DNA from: Oscillospiraceae bacterium
Lineage (GTDB): Bacteria > Bacillota > Clostridia > Oscillospirales > JAAYXM01
Assembly: GCA_017435965.1 (NCBI GenBank)
Contig: JAFSEA010000024.1
Location: 1-41,005 of the forward strand
Reading direction: 5' to 3'
Length of the DNA stretch: 41,005 bases
Shown here: piece by piece, positions 8,962-18,648 of the stretch
Layout: each line of letters begins with the position of its first letter
Numbering within the stretch: position 1 is the first letter of the stretch
Made by a program: the position numbers and the translations under genes
Notes under the pieces: generated by a model
Told to the model about the DNA's origin: nothing
The model's input: the letters and a program-made list of their open reading frames with translations, nothing else
Database searches by the model: none

Positions 8962-9058
8962 GAAAAAAAACGCTGTTAAAATCCACAAAAAATCGCACCG
9001 ATATATTTGTATAATATGTCAAAAAAAGCTTTAAAATGGATTTTTTCGCTTTTAATTG

Positions 9059-9087
9059 TTGAAAACTCTGCAAAAAAATAGTATAAT
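9059..9087 (+). promoter_or_regulatory. Sigma-A promoter of carD
   Basis: TTGAAA (9059-9064), a 17 bp spacer and a perfect TATAAT (9082-9087), 30 bases upstream of the TTG start codon. Confidence 0.8.
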
Positions 9088-9117
9088 AAAGCCAGTTCAG
9101 GTTGGGAGGAGTTTGTT

Positions 9118-9606
9118 TTGTACAATATCGGTGACAGAATAGTGCATCCGTTACATGGAGCCGGCACCATTGACGGAATCACCTCTCGCATTATTGACGG
9201 CACAGAGCTCGAATACTATATTCTGAAGCTTCCTTCAAACAGTATGACACTTATGGTTCCTGTTGCAACAAGCACACAAATCGGCATCCGCAATGTCATT
9301 TCCCGTAAACGTGCAGAAGAGTTGCTTTTCCTTATTTCTTCAACCGAAATTGAGGAAACCGCAAATTGGAACAAGCGTTATCGTGAAAACGCCGCACGCA
9401 TCAAAAGCGGAGAACATCTTGAGGTTATAAGGGTTATGAAATCCCTGATTTACCGAGACCGAAATCACGGTCTTTCCACAGGAGAGCGAAAGATGCTCCA
9501 TTCGGCAAAGCAGATTCTCCTAACAGAACTCGTTCTTGCGCTCGACACCACCTATCCGGAGCTTGAGAAAAAAATAGACGGCATTATTGCCGACTCATTA
9601 AAATAG
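9118..9606 (+). CDS. carD: CarD/CdnL-family transcriptional regulator
   Basis: A 162-residue protein opening (M)YNIGDRIVHPLHGAGTIDGI, the RNA polymerase-interacting (CarD_CdnL_TRCF) Tudor-like domain in about residues 1-60. A helical DNA-binding C-terminal domain follows, with WNKRYRENAARIKSGEHLEV and GLSTGERKMLHSAKQ. Members bind the RNA polymerase beta subunit and stabilise open complexes. The start is TTG at 9118 with GGGAGGAG about 6 bases upstream. In Firmicutes carD commonly sits directly before ispD and ispF, as here. It is followed by a short hairpin before ispD. Confidence 0.93.
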   Translation: MYNIGDRIVHPLHGAGTIDGITSRIIDGTELEYYILKLPSNSMTLMVPVATSTQIGIRNVISRKRAEELLFLISSTEIEETANWNKRYRENAARIKSGEHLEVIRVMKSLIYRDRNHGLSTGERKMLHSAKQILLTELVLALDTTYPELEKKIDGIIADSLK

Positions 9607-9607
9607 T

Positions 9608-9636
9608 TTGTATACAAGAGTAAAATATGATATACT
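9608..9636 (+). promoter_or_regulatory. Possible second promoter ahead of ispD
   Basis: TTGTAT (9608-9613), a 17 bp spacer and TATACT (9631-9636). The -35 box is poor and the predicted start falls inside the hairpin at 9639-9662, so this is only a candidate. Confidence 0.3.
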
Positions 9637-9638
9637 AA

Positions 9639-9666
9639 TGCTGTTCCCCATCGGAACAGCATTTTA
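9639..9666 (+). terminator. Short terminator-like hairpin after carD
   Basis: A perfect 10 bp stem (9639-9648 with 9653-9662, loop of 4) is followed by TTTATTG. It begins 33 bases after the carD stop. The weak T-run suggests partial termination with read-through into ispD. Confidence 0.6.
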
Positions 9667-9686
9667 TTGTTTCAGAGGTTTTGGTT

Positions 9687-10400
9687 ATGTTTTTTAAAAA
9701 GAAGAAAAAGACTTGCCTTGCGATAGTTCCTGCCGCCGGTTCTTCCAGCAGAATGAAGGAGTTTGGCAACAAGCTTTTTCTTGAAGTCGGCGGAATCCCT
9801 GTGATTCTGCGCACATTACAGGTTTTACAATCCTGTTCTGAGATTGATGCCATCATAATCCCCACAAGAGAGGATTCCATTGAAGAAATATCCGCATTGT
9901 GCAAAAACAATTCCATAGATAAGGTCAAAGCCGTTGTTGCAGGAGGAAAGAGCCGCACAGAATCGGTTTTAAAAGGAATACTTGCATCTGATAAGAAGTT
10001 TGATCTCATTGCGATACACGATGCTGCAAGGCCTTTTGTTTCTTTCGAAATAATTGAAAAAACCGTTTCTGCGGCAAGGTATTATCACGCCGCCGCCCCC
10101 GGTGTTTCCATAAAAGATACGGTTAAACAGGTAAAAGGCGAGCTTATAGAGAAAACCATTCCAAGAGAAACTCTCTGTGCAATCCAAACACCTCAGGTAT
10201 TTGATGCCGATATCATTACTGCCGCACTGGTAAAGGCAATTGATGAAGATATTCCCATTACTGATGATTGTTCTGCAGTTGAGAATATAGGTATGAAGGT
10301 CTTTATCACGGAAGGAAGCTATCTGAATATCAAGATCACTACTCCCGAAGATATTTTGTTTGCAGAAGTTATCGCCGCAAATCAGGAAAAGAGAGGTTAG
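9687..10400 (+). CDS. ispD: 2-C-methyl-D-erythritol 4-phosphate cytidylyltransferase
   Basis: A 237-residue protein with the nucleotidyltransferase signature [18 protein letters not shown] near the N-terminus, then [25 protein letters not shown], the AIQTPQVF strand and ITDDCSAVE. It transfers CMP from CTP to MEP, the third step of the non-mevalonate isoprenoid pathway. AGAGG lies 8 bases before the ATG at 9687; a TTG two codons upstream is less well placed. The N-terminus has a lysine-rich FFKKKKK stretch before the first strand. It is 4 bases upstream of ispF, the enzyme two steps later, and the two are clearly co-translated. Confidence 0.95.
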   Translation: MFFKKKKKTCLAIVPAAGSSSRMKEFGNKLFLEVGGIPVILRTLQVLQSCSEIDAIIIPTREDSIEEISALCKNNSIDKVKAVVAGGKSRTESVLKGILASDKKFDLIAIHDAARPFVSFEIIEKTVSAARYYHAAAPGVSIKDTVKQVKGELIEKTIPRETLCAIQTPQVFDADIITAALVKAIDEDIPITDDCSAVENIGMKVFITEGSYLNIKITTPEDILFAEVIAANQEKRG

Positions 10401-10404
10401 TTTT

Positions 10405-10872
10405 ATGAGAATTGGTCACGGTTATGATGTCCACAGACTCACGGAAGGAAGAAAGCTCATTCTTGGCGGTGTTGAAATCCCCTATGAAAAAGGGCTTCTC
10501 GGTCACAGCGATGCAGACGTTCTTTTGCACGCAATATCAGATGCTCTTCTCGGTGCCGCCGCACTCGGTGATATAGGAAAACACTTTCCCCCCTCCGACC
10601 CCAAATATGCAGGTGCCGACAGCCTTGAGCTTTTGAAACAAGTAAGCGACCTTATCGCAGAAAAAGGTTATTCTGTTTCAAATATCGACTCCACGGTAAT
10701 AGCAGAGAGGCCAAAACTTCTCCCCCACATTCTCACAATGCGAGAGAACATCGCAAAAGCTCTGAATGTTTCTGTTGATTGCATAAGTGTGAAGGCAACA
10801 ACTGAAGAGAAGCTTGGATTTACGGGAAGTGGCGAAGGAATTGCCGCCCACGCCGTCGCACTTATAGAATGA
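10405..10872 (+). CDS. ispF: 2-C-methyl-D-erythritol 2,4-cyclodiphosphate synthase
   Basis: A 155-residue protein of standard length. It has the zinc site in [11 protein letters not shown] (D8, H10 of the DxH motif) and the [31 protein letters not shown] block, here given only in outline. [12 protein letters not shown] and [21 protein letters not shown] follow at the C-terminus. It cyclises CDP-ME-2-phosphate to MEcPP with loss of CMP. The start is the ATG at 10405, 4 bases after the ispD stop, with GAGAGG inside the end of ispD as ribosome binding site. A strong terminator follows. Confidence 0.97.
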   Translation: MRIGHGYDVHRLTEGRKLILGGVEIPYEKGLLGHSDADVLLHAISDALLGAAALGDIGKHFPPSDPKYAGADSLELLKQVSDLIAEKGYSVSNIDSTVIAERPKLLPHILTMRENIAKALNVSVDCISVKATTEEKLGFTGSGEGIAAHAVALIE

Positions 10873-10893
10873 AGAATAGAATAGAATAGAGAA

Positions 10894-10935
10894 AAAACTT
10901 GCAAGTCCTAAAAATGTCGGACTTGCAAGTTTTTA
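10894..10935 (+). terminator. Rho-independent terminator of ispD-ispF
   Basis: A perfect 15 bp stem (10894-10908 with 10919-10933) with a 10-base loop, ending in a T-run. The short spacer between the ispF stop and the stem carries AATAG repeated three times. Confidence 0.9.
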
Positions 10936-10977
10936 TTTTCCGGCACGTAAGATACACTAAAAAGGTGGTATGTTTAT

Positions 10978-11676
10978 ATGTTTATCCTACCCTTGCTGAC
11001 TCTTCTTTTTTCAAACTGTATCTATCTCATTCTCAGTCTGTCCTCCGGTTCTTTTCCAAAACCACTCAGCGCAAAAGAGGAAGCAGAATATCTCCGTGCG
11101 TACGCCGATGGAGATATGCACGCACGGGACGTTTTAATCGAGCGAAATATGCGGCTTGTTGCACACGTTATAAAGAAATATTATACATCTCCGCAGGAAC
11201 AGGACGATCTTATCTCCATAGGCTCGATAGGTCTGATAAAAGCCATAAATACCTTCAAATACGGCAAAGGCACACGACTTGCCACATATGCCGCACGATG
11301 TATTGAAAACGAAATTCTGATGCATTTCCGTGCACAGAAAAAGAATGCTTCCGAAGTTTCCCTTTCCGATTCCCTCGACACGGATTCAGACGGAAATTCC
11401 CTTGCCATTATGGATGTGATTATGACAGAAGACATCCACCTTGACAAAGTAGAAATTGCCGATATCGTTGAAAAGCTCTATAAACTGGTGGACAAATGTC
11501 TTGATGAGCGAGAACGGCAAATTATAATAATGCGTTATGGATTGTATGAAACAATTCCCAAAACCCAACACGAAATTGCCGCAAAATGCGATATATCACG
11601 TTCGTATGTGAGCAGACTGGAGAAAAAGGCATTAAAAAAGCTCAAAGCCGCTTTTTCCGCCACCACTTCGGATTAG
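10978..11676 (+). CDS. sigK: RNA polymerase sporulation sigma factor, pro-SigK
   Basis: A 232-residue sigma-70 factor. Region 2 reads ARDVLIERNMRLVAHVIKKYY, then DLISIGSIGLIKAINTF and ATYAARCIENEILMHFRAQ. Region 4 contains LDERERQIIIMRYGL and the helix-turn-helix ISRSYVSRLEKKALKKL. The first 25 or so residues are hydrophobic (MFILPLLTLLFSNCIYLIL), and then SFPKPLSAKEEAEYL appears. That is the layout of pro-sigma-K, whose membrane-bound pro-peptide is removed by SpoIVFB. It directs late mother-cell genes in endospore formation. The gene is continuous, with no skin-type element inside. The start is the ATG at 10978 with AAGGTGG 9 bases upstream. Confidence 0.88.
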   Translation: MFILPLLTLLFSNCIYLILSLSSGSFPKPLSAKEEAEYLRAYADGDMHARDVLIERNMRLVAHVIKKYYTSPQEQDDLISIGSIGLIKAINTFKYGKGTRLATYAARCIENEILMHFRAQKKNASEVSLSDSLDTDSDGNSLAIMDVIMTEDIHLDKVEIADIVEKLYKLVDKCLDERERQIIIMRYGLYETIPKTQHEIAAKCDISRSYVSRLEKKALKKLKAAFSATTSD

Positions 11677-11684
11677 TAAATAAA

Positions 11685-11719
11685 GCACCGAACAGTTTGT
11701 TTATAAAACTGTCCGGTGC
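11685..11719. terminator. Bidirectional hairpin terminator between sigK and the lyase gene
   Basis: A 14 bp stem with one mismatch (11685-11698 with 11706-11719) sits 9 bases after the sigK stop and 7 bases after the stop of the convergent lyase gene. Both flanks are T-rich in their direction but without a clean T-run. Confidence 0.7.
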
Positions 11720-11725
11720 CTCGTT

Positions 11726-14700
11726 CTATTTCTTTGTGTAGTCAAGTACTCGTTTTAAGAGAACTGCAACTTCTGCACGTGTTGTGTTGTCGTTTGGTGC
11801 GATTTTGTCGCCCTTACCATTGACAAGTCCTGCACCTATGAGTGCCGATACTGCCTCTTTAGCGTATTCGGGGACGGAGTCGAAATCCTCATATTGCGGG
11901 CGGATGCTATCCGCCCCCACAAGTTTGTCCTTAATTACTCTGTATACCATAAGCATCATATCACATCTCTTGATGCTTTCACGAGGTGCAAACTTATTAT
12001 CGCCGATACCTCTGACAAGTCCTGTGTTTCGTGCTATCGCAAGCTCACGAGCAAAGTAGTCACTCTCACTTACGTCTGCGAAGTTTTCGGTGTTGTCCGA
12101 AGTTTTTTCAAATGCACGAACAAGAAGTAGTGCAAAGTCTGCTCTTGTTATGTTATTTGCCGGCGAATAGGTTGTTGCACTTGTGCCCTTGATTATTCCC
12201 TTGTCTGCAAGAGAATTGATTGCATCTTCTGCCCATGCATGGTTTCCGAGGTCGATGAAGCCTTCGGTTGATGTTGCAGGCGGGAGGATAATATCCTCCT
12301 CTACATCGGTTGAGGGTTCATCCGGCTGTGTTGGGGTAGTTGTGCCGCCACCTGTTCCACCGCCACCGGAAGTTCCTGTATTTCCACCTGATACACCACC
12401 GGAGGTCGAACCGTAAACAGTTATAAGAACATCTGTTCCGGATACTGCCGCACCATCGTGAGCATAAATTCTCACCACATTATCACCAATCTGGGATGAG
12501 GTGGGATTCCAATTGAACTCGCCTGTTGTTTCGTCAAGGCTTGCACCTCTCGGAAGGTCTGCGGAATATGTTATATCTCCGCCGCTTACGCTTTCTGCCG
12601 TGACGTTAAAGGAAATTGCACTTCCTGCAGTTGCAGTCACATCCTGCACATTGCCGAATACCGGCATATTGTCCTCTATGGTTTTCAACGGGATTCGGAA
12701 GGTGCTTCCTGCCTCAATATTATAGGTAATTTCATCACCTACCATTGAACGAGCAAGTGATACATCTTCAATATCAAGGACTGCATTTCCGTCAGCATCA
12801 CAGGTTGCACTTGCTATTCTGTATGCTGCATTTTGGACACCGTCATTTTCGATATAGATGTACTTATCGGAAAGTATTGCACCGTCAACGGGAGTGTCAA
12901 GCTTTACGGAGATTGTATTTTCGGAAACATATCCCTTTGTGAAGTCTGTAACCGTTCCGGAGAGAGATGCAGTTCCCGAGAGGTCTGCGATAAGATCGCC
13001 GTCGTTTACATACTTGTAAATTTCTCTTCCTTCTTCATCACACATATACACGCCCACAAAGCCACGGAAGGTAAACTTATCATCAACCGTGTATGTAACA
13101 GTGTTATCCGTTGCGTAAATGATGTAGTCGCATCTTCCCTCGTTATTCTTGACAAGGACTGCTTTTGCAACATCATCACTTGTTTCCGTTCCGTCACCAA
13201 CAACAGAAACCGCTTCAATGGAAGCTATCTTTGAATTATCCTTATAGGGTTCATAAACCGTTGTGAAGAGAGAATCAAGGTTTTCGCCCGTTCTTCTTGC
13301 AAGGATATATTCAAAGTAGTTCATATTCGCTTTTAAGTTTGCCTTTGTTCTCGGTGCCATACCCTCAACTACTGCAACCTCTGTGAGGTCAAAGTCATTG
13401 AGCATTGTGAGCTTAAGACCGAGACTCGGCTTTTCATCAAGAGTCTTTTTGAAATCTTTTATCTTAAAGTCTGCCACAAATCCGTTTGAGGGATTCTCAA
13501 CACGGCGGACATTCTCCATCCACGAGAAGCCGTTGTCATATGCTGTTGACTCATCTCCCCATTCAACGTTTTCTCCTGCATAAGTTCCCTTTTCCTGAAC
13601 AATGAGTGTTTCATCGGGAAGTGTTACTTCTTCGGACTGGGAATGGAAGCTGTAGATATGGTCGTCTCCGCCCTTTACACGGAAGAAGTCAACGCCGTAG
13701 GACTCATTCTCCGAAAGCTTTACCATAACAACAGTTCTGCGGTAGATATCTGTCTGGTCATATACTCCGGAAGCATCCACATCCATAAGCTTTACCGTAT
13801 CGGAATCATCGAAGTGAATCGGATTTTCCGCATAATCGAGGGTCTTCTGTGCTTTCGTGTCTACAACAACCGTGTTGTGGCTTATTGTATTGCTTACCCA
13901 CATTGCTCGGTTGCGGTTCGTTCCCGTATCCTCGGGATAGCCGAGGTCGGGAGCAAAATTTAAGCCAAACGCTTCAATACCTAGGTTGAGCGCATCGTAA
14001 TGTCTGTGGCTTGTTCTTGCACCGCCATAATAAATCCAGAATGCACGCTGTGTGTTTGCATTTGCACCTGATGTAGTGTTTGCATCACGATAGAGCTTAC
14101 CGTCACGAAGAGTTGCAAGGCCATATCCTGTGAGGTTTACGGTTTTGCCGAAGTCATATTCCCCATGAGTGTCGATTATTTTCTGAATCTCTTTTTTCAC
14201 AGCTTCGGGATTCTTTGTGAATATATCTGCGTGCATACCATCGGTTGAATTTCCGTTTGCAAAGTATGCAAGCTGACCAAGCTCAACATCGCCTGTGCGG
14301 ATATACTCTTTAAGCATATTATCCGCCGTGAAGTTTGTTGCAATTGCAGCGGCAGAAGCGGCATCACCTATTTGCGGAGCGGTATTTGAATTCATGATGA
14401 TATCGCCCTGAGCCTTCATCATCTTAAGGAAACGTGGATTTGCATAAAGGTCAGCTTCCGTATATCCGTCATAGCCATAAAGGAACTCGGCAAACTCAAG
14501 AGTTCTCGATACGCCAAGGCTGTTATACTCGGGAGAGGATTCGTCAGCGTGACCGTCACGGTCAATATTTGTATAGAAATAACTTGCTACGTTTCCACCC
14601 GTGTTTTTGCCGACAGTCTTCACTCCGTCCTGCATAATCCAGTCAATCCACTCCTTTGTCTCGGGCTGTGAATCAAGGACTACTGCGGCGGCGGCAAGAG

Positions 14701-17700
14701 CTGCCTGATGCATTCCAAAGTTTCCGTAGATATCGGCTGTCTTACAGCCTTCAAAAATCGAACGGAGAATACCGTCCTCGCAGTTTCCTCGAATAAGAGC
14801 TGCATCTGTTTTCGGATTTTCAAGGTTGTATTTTACTGCCTTCTCGGAAAGCACTTTTATAACGTAAGGGTCATCCATCATCGGCCAGAAGGCATCATAG
14901 GAGAGTGCCATTGAACGTGCAAGGTCTGTTTCCCATATACGTCCGATTGCCTTACCCTCATCAGACATACCGTGAGAGTTTGAATACTGACGGTTTGTAC
15001 CACGGAGTCGTCCATACTGTGGGAGTGAATACTCGGGGTAAACGTCTGCAACACGGTCGATGATTATTGCACCTGCTCTTCCGTACTTGGGGTCACCTGT
15101 ATAGAGATATGCATCACGAAGAGCCGCAAGCTTTCCGCCAACGATACTGGATGGGTACTGTGTCATTGTGGGACCCATCCATATAGCACAATGGTTATAG
15201 AAAGCAATATATGCGTGGCATTCTTCAACGCCGTTGTCGTAAGTTCTTCCGGGATGATAGCCGAAGCCATCGTCTACTCCCCAGCCCTCCGTTGTTTCAC
15301 CTTCGGTGAATCTTACGGTGTCGGGATGATTTTCCGTACCAATTTCCGGATAGAGCTTATTTACAAGATAGCCTTCTTCGCCGTTTGCCACAAGCTCTGC
15401 ATTTTTCTCGTGAGCAAGCTTATGTGAGAATATTCCGTTTTCATCAAGACCGAGCTTATAGAAGCCTTCAAAGTCATTTGACGGGAAAATTCTCTTGCAA
15501 TCAGGGCACTGAATCTTCCAGGGCCGCAAAACTGCATTTACGGTGTAGGGCATCATACTGTACTTCTGACGGATATTAACTCCGCAGTAACGGCAGTTAT
15601 ACATTTCGGGGTCATTTACATATCCTACCGCCATGGAACGGGGAATGCCTTCCTGAGGAATAAGCTCCCAGATTGTTTCTTCTTTTCCTACTACCGTGTC
15701 GGCAATCTTAATAGCTGTTTCCTTCTGGCTCTTTGCCCAGTCGTATTTTGATGCATTTTCAACTGCGTTTGCACGTTTTTCATAGGTGTAATAAGTCGGT
15801 CCTCGCTTTGCAGTTCCGACGTGAACAGCAAGTTCTGACTTCCATGTTGTGCCGAGACTTGTTACGGCAACTTCAACAACGCCCTTGCCGAGAGCCTTAC
15901 CTGTGATTATTCCATCATCGGAAACATCAATAGTTTCGGGGGTTTTGTTGGTATAGGAAACTGTTGCATCGGGAAGAGTTATCTTGTCTCCGTCTTTATA
16001 GACATTATATCCGATTGTTGTTTCTTCGCCTATCTGCATACCACTCTTTGCGGAATAGGGAGAAAGAGTTACTCCGTCCGTACCATCGAGGATGACATAT
16101 CCCAGATACATCGTATATGCACCTTTGCGTGCCTTGACCTCAAAGGTGAGAACATATTCACCCTCTTCAGGAATTTCGATATCAAAGGATGCGTTGTCAC
16201 CGATTACTGTGCCGGAGGAATCATAACAATCAACCTCACCAAGCTTGAACGCTTCACTTCTCCAAAGTTCTTCGGAAAGGTCTGCCGGTGAAAGATAGAA
16301 GTTGACAACACCTCCATAAACATACCGGCTGTAATTGAGAGTGAGTTTTACCTTGCCAACATCATCCTCACCTGCCTTGAACTTTATGGAGAACCATTGT
16401 CCAACTGCACTTATCTGTGCCTGAATACCATATGTAAGGCTATTTCGGAGTGTTGTCGAGGAAGCTCCGTCAAGGTCTGTGTGGTTGCCTGCAAATTCCC
16501 AGACATCACCTGTATCCGCATACTTTATGGGACGGATATCACTTCCGTCATATGTCCATTGACCGAGGGTAAAGTCAATCTTTCTTGACACTCCCGTAAA
16601 GGGAAGGTCTTCTCCACCGTCAACTCTGACAGCAACGGAGGCTTCCTTTGTCACACCACCGAGAACAACCGTTGTCTTTATTGTTGCAATACCGGAAGAA
16701 ACAGCTGTTATCTTACCTTGTGCAGAAACTTCTGCAATTGTCTCATCAGAGCTTTCAAAGGTAATTTTCGCATCATCAAAGGATGCATCTGTTGTATCTG
16801 TATATTTTCCCGTGAGAGTTATGTCAGAAGTCTCACCAACCGATATAACCGGATTTGAAACGCTTACATCGATAGAATCAAGAACGAGAGGTCTTGCATC
16901 AAGAGTTATTGCAGACGGGTTCATAAGATATCCCGTTGCGTTCTGATGCTTTGTTCCGCTGTGTTTGAAGGTCACAACATAATCGCCTGTTTCTTCAAGA
17001 CTTACACTTCCGAGAAACACACGGTTACCCGTTGCATATGCTGCATCTTTTTCGTAATAGTCCACAGTTCCGACCTTATATTTTGCATCGCAGCGCGAAG
17101 CTTCGGAGACAGAGGCAGGTGCAATATACACATCACCTATTCCGCCGGATTTGTGGGTTGCGAAGTCAAGGAGGAATCTGTATTCACCCTTATAGATTCC
17201 CTTGAGAGTGAGCGAAAGCCATTGTCCCGAGGCATCGCTGGGAGTTATGTTGAGGCATCCCGTGAGTGTTCTTGCATATGTGATATAAGGAGTTCCGCCA
17301 TTTTCATACTTTGCAAGAAGGGTCGCTTCCATTCCGCAGTATTTCCAGTTGCGACCTGTTTTTTCGTATGTGTCAAGTGTGGGGATACCCACGTTGAACT
17401 GACTGTTTCCCGATTTATAGCCGAAATCGAAAAAATACATATCCTGCGGCTCAAGCTCAGGCCCCGGCTTTTCTTTTTCTGTGAGAACAATGTCCGTAAT
17501 TCTCACATTATGACCATTGCCTGTTGTTGCATCTTCAATGGTAAGAATATATTCAGTTGCTTCGGAATCTGTTTCAAATCCATCAAGGGTTGTTGACGCA
17601 TTTCTCGGGTCAAAAGCACCTACGAGATATTTGTCATCCATTGGGTTGCTTGCATTCTTCGGTGCAACATACACATTTACATTTGTGGAATATCCACCTG

Positions 17701-18625
17701 AATAACAGTTGATTGTGGGAACAAAATATGAATTTGTATTGGGAAGCTTAATCATAAGCTGGAGATACTGACCGACGGTATTAAATCCGATGGACATATA
17801 TGCTCCGTAGCTCTGGTTAATTTCTACGGTTCTTGCATTACCTGCCTGAAGCTCGGCAAGAGTGCTGTCCATACTGTAGTATTTCCACTCGCCGTTGCTT
17901 TCCCCTTTTGCAACGTAGTCGGTAACTGTCGGCACCTGAACAAGTCCGCCCACGTCGTTTGCCTGACCGAGCTTGTAGGTGTATTCCGACGGAAGCATCA
18001 CAACAGGCTTTTCTGTTTCTACAAGGTCAAAGCCTAAAAGTCTTACGTTGTGGCCGTTGCCCTCCGTTGCATCTTCAAAGGTTACGATATACTCTGTTGC
18101 TGTTGCATCTGTTGCAAAGGCAGAAAGCTCTGTTGAAGCATCTCTTGCATCAAACGTGCCGACAAAATACTCGTCTGCCTTCAGGTCGCTTGCACCCTTC
18201 GGGGAAATATACACATTGATACCTGTTGAATATCCGCCCGAAGCACAGTTTATGGTCGGAATAAAATACGACTCCGTTTTCGGAATCTTTACCATAAGCT
18301 GGAGATACTGACCTACGGTATTAAAACCAATGGACATATATGCACCGTAGCTCTGGTTAATTTCTACAGTTCTTGCATTCCCTGCCTGAAGCTCAGCAAG
18401 AGTGCTGTCCATTCCGTAGTATTTCCACTCGCCGTTGCTTTCCCCTTTTGCAACATAGTCGGTAACTGTCGGCACCTGAACAAGTCCGCCCACGTCGTTT
18501 GCCTGACCAAGCTTGTAAGTATATGTGACGGGGTTTTCAACTGCAGAAGCCGTAATGCCGGGAATCGCTGGGAGAAGTGCCACCACCATACACATCGCAA
18601 GAAGAAGTGATAATATTCTCTTCAT
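11726..18625 (-). CDS. Giant secreted SLH-anchored heparinase II/III-type polysaccharide lyase
   Basis: A 2299-residue protein. Signal peptide: 1-28 (MKRILSLLLAMCMVVALLPA, cleavage near ASA). Three WKYxGM modules lie at about 33-212, 213-394 and 395-580. A bacterial Ig-like (BIG2) domain follows at about 583-668, a diverged fourth module at 675-848 and a second Ig-like domain at 848-935. The catalytic part runs from about 940 to 1850: an alpha/alpha toroid with two CxxC pairs (CRYCG near 1010, CPDC near 1040) that suggest a zinc site, HGMSDEGK near 1218, then the heparinase II/III beta-sandwich with SHRHYDALNLG near 1538 and SNTISHNTVVVD near 1580. A putative-Ig/cadherin-like domain (1988-2068) and a Gly/Thr/Pro linker precede three SLH repeats (about 2123-2299), which bind secondary cell-wall polymer. 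Such lyases cleave uronic-acid polysaccharides by beta-elimination; the substrate cannot be told. AGGAGAG precedes the ATG. The gene lies downstream of the related 891-residue protein. Confidence 0.88.
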   Translation of the reverse strand: MKRILSLLLAMCMVVALLPAIPGITASAVENPVTYTYKLGQANDVGGLVQVPTVTDYVAKGESNGEWKYYGMDSTLAELQAGNARTVEINQSYGAYMSIGFNTVGQYLQLMVKIPKTESYFIPTINCASGGYSTGINVYISPKGASDLKADEYFVGTFDARDASTELSAFATDATATEYIVTFEDATEGNGHNVRLLGFDLVETEKPVVMLPSEYTYKLGQANDVGGLVQVPTVTDYVAKGESNGEWKYYSMDSTLAELQAGNARTVEINQSYGAYMSIGFNTVGQYLQLMIKLPNTNSYFVPTINCYSGGYSTNVNVYVAPKNASNPMDDKYLVGAFDPRNASTTLDGFETDSEATEYILTIEDATTGNGHNVRITDIVLTEKEKPGPELEPQDMYFFDFGYKSGNSQFNVGIPTLDTYEKTGRNWKYCGMEATLLAKYENGGTPYITYARTLTGCLNITPSDASGQWLSLTLKGIYKGEYRFLLDFATHKSGGIGDVYIAPASVSEASRCDAKYKVGTVDYYEKDAAYATGNRVFLGSVSLEETGDYVVTFKHSGTKHQNATGYLMNPSAITLDARPLVLDSIDVSVSNPVISVGETSDITLTGKYTDTTDASFDDAKITFESSDETIAEVSAQGKITAVSSGIATIKTTVVLGGVTKEASVAVRVDGGEDLPFTGVSRKIDFTLGQWTYDGSDIRPIKYADTGDVWEFAGNHTDLDGASSTTLRNSLTYGIQAQISAVGQWFSIKFKAGEDDVGKVKLTLNYSRYVYGGVVNFYLSPADLSEELWRSEAFKLGEVDCYDSSGTVIGDNASFDIEIPEEGEYVLTFEVKARKGAYTMYLGYVILDGTDGVTLSPYSAKSGMQIGEETTIGYNVYKDGDKITLPDATVSYTNKTPETIDVSDDGIITGKALGKGVVEVAVTSLGTTWKSELAVHVGTAKRGPTYYTYEKRANAVENASKYDWAKSQKETAIKIADTVVGKEETIWELIPQEGIPRSMAVGYVNDPEMYNCRYCGVNIRQKYSMMPYTVNAVLRPWKIQCPDCKRIFPSNDFEGFYKLGLDENGIFSHKLAHEKNAELVANGEEGYLVNKLYPEIGTENHPDTVRFTEGETTEGWGVDDGFGYHPGRTYDNGVEECHAYIAFYNHCAIWMGPTMTQYPSSIVGGKLAALRDAYLYTGDPKYGRAGAIIIDRVADVYPEYSLPQYGRLRGTNRQYSNSHGMSDEGKAIGRIWETDLARSMALSYDAFWPMMDDPYVIKVLSEKAVKYNLENPKTDAALIRGNCEDGILRSIFEGCKTADIYGNFGMHQAALAAAAVVLDSQPETKEWIDWIMQDGVKTVGKNTGGNVASYFYTNIDRDGHADESSPEYNSLGVSRTLEFAEFLYGYDGYTEADLYANPRFLKMMKAQGDIIMNSNTAPQIGDAASAAAIATNFTADNMLKEYIRTGDVELGQLAYFANGNSTDGMHADIFTKNPEAVKKEIQKIIDTHGEYDFGKTVNLTGYGLATLRDGKLYRDANTTSGANANTQRAFWIYYGGARTSHRHYDALNLGIEAFGLNFAPDLGYPEDTGTNRNRAMWVSNTISHNTVVVDTKAQKTLDYAENPIHFDDSDTVKLMDVDASGVYDQTDIYRRTVVMVKLSENESYGVDFFRVKGGDDHIYSFHSQSEEVTLPDETLIVQEKGTYAGENVEWGDESTAYDNGFSWMENVRRVENPSNGFVADFKIKDFKKTLDEKPSLGLKLTMLNDFDLTEVAVVEGMAPRTKANLKANMNYFEYILARRTGENLDSLFTTVYEPYKDNSKIASIEAVSVVGDGTETSDDVAKAVLVKNNEGRCDYIIYATDNTVTYTVDDKFTFRGFVGVYMCDEEGREIYKYVNDGDLIADLSGTASLSGTVTDFTKGYVSENTISVKLDTPVDGAILSDKYIYIENDGVQNAAYRIASATCDADGNAVLDIEDVSLARSMVGDEITYNIEAGSTFRIPLKTIEDNMPVFGNVQDVTATAGSAISFNVTAESVSGGDITYSADLPRGASLDETTGEFNWNPTSSQIGDNVVRIYAHDGAAVSGTDVLITVYGSTSGGVSGGNTGTSGGGGTGGGTTTPTQPDEPSTDVEEDIILPPATSTEGFIDLGNHAWAEDAINSLADKGIIKGTSATTYSPANNITRADFALLLVRAFEKTSDNTENFADVSESDYFARELAIARNTGLVRGIGDNKFAPRESIKRCDMMLMVYRVIKDKLVGADSIRPQYEDFDSVPEYAKEAVSALIGAGLVNGKGDKIAPNDNTTRAEVAVLLKRVLDYTKK
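17450..18530 (-). repeat. Tandem 540-bp coding repeat (modules 1 and 2 of the lyase)
   Basis: Two copies of a module-coding unit lie exactly 540 bases apart; for example the block at 17880-17980 recurs at 18420-18520 with three differences in about 100 bases. They encode modules 1 and 2 of the lyase. The near-identity at silent positions points to recent duplication or gene conversion. Divergence increases towards the part of each unit that encodes the module's C-terminal half. Confidence 0.85.
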
Positions 18626-18648
18626 TTTGATACTCTCCTTTTTTCTCG

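Noticed and set aside
16946..17596. Plus-strand frame of 216 codons inside the lyase gene
   Set aside because: It is antisense to conserved modules of the lyase; the Cys/Phe/Ile-rich translation is typical of a shadow frame.
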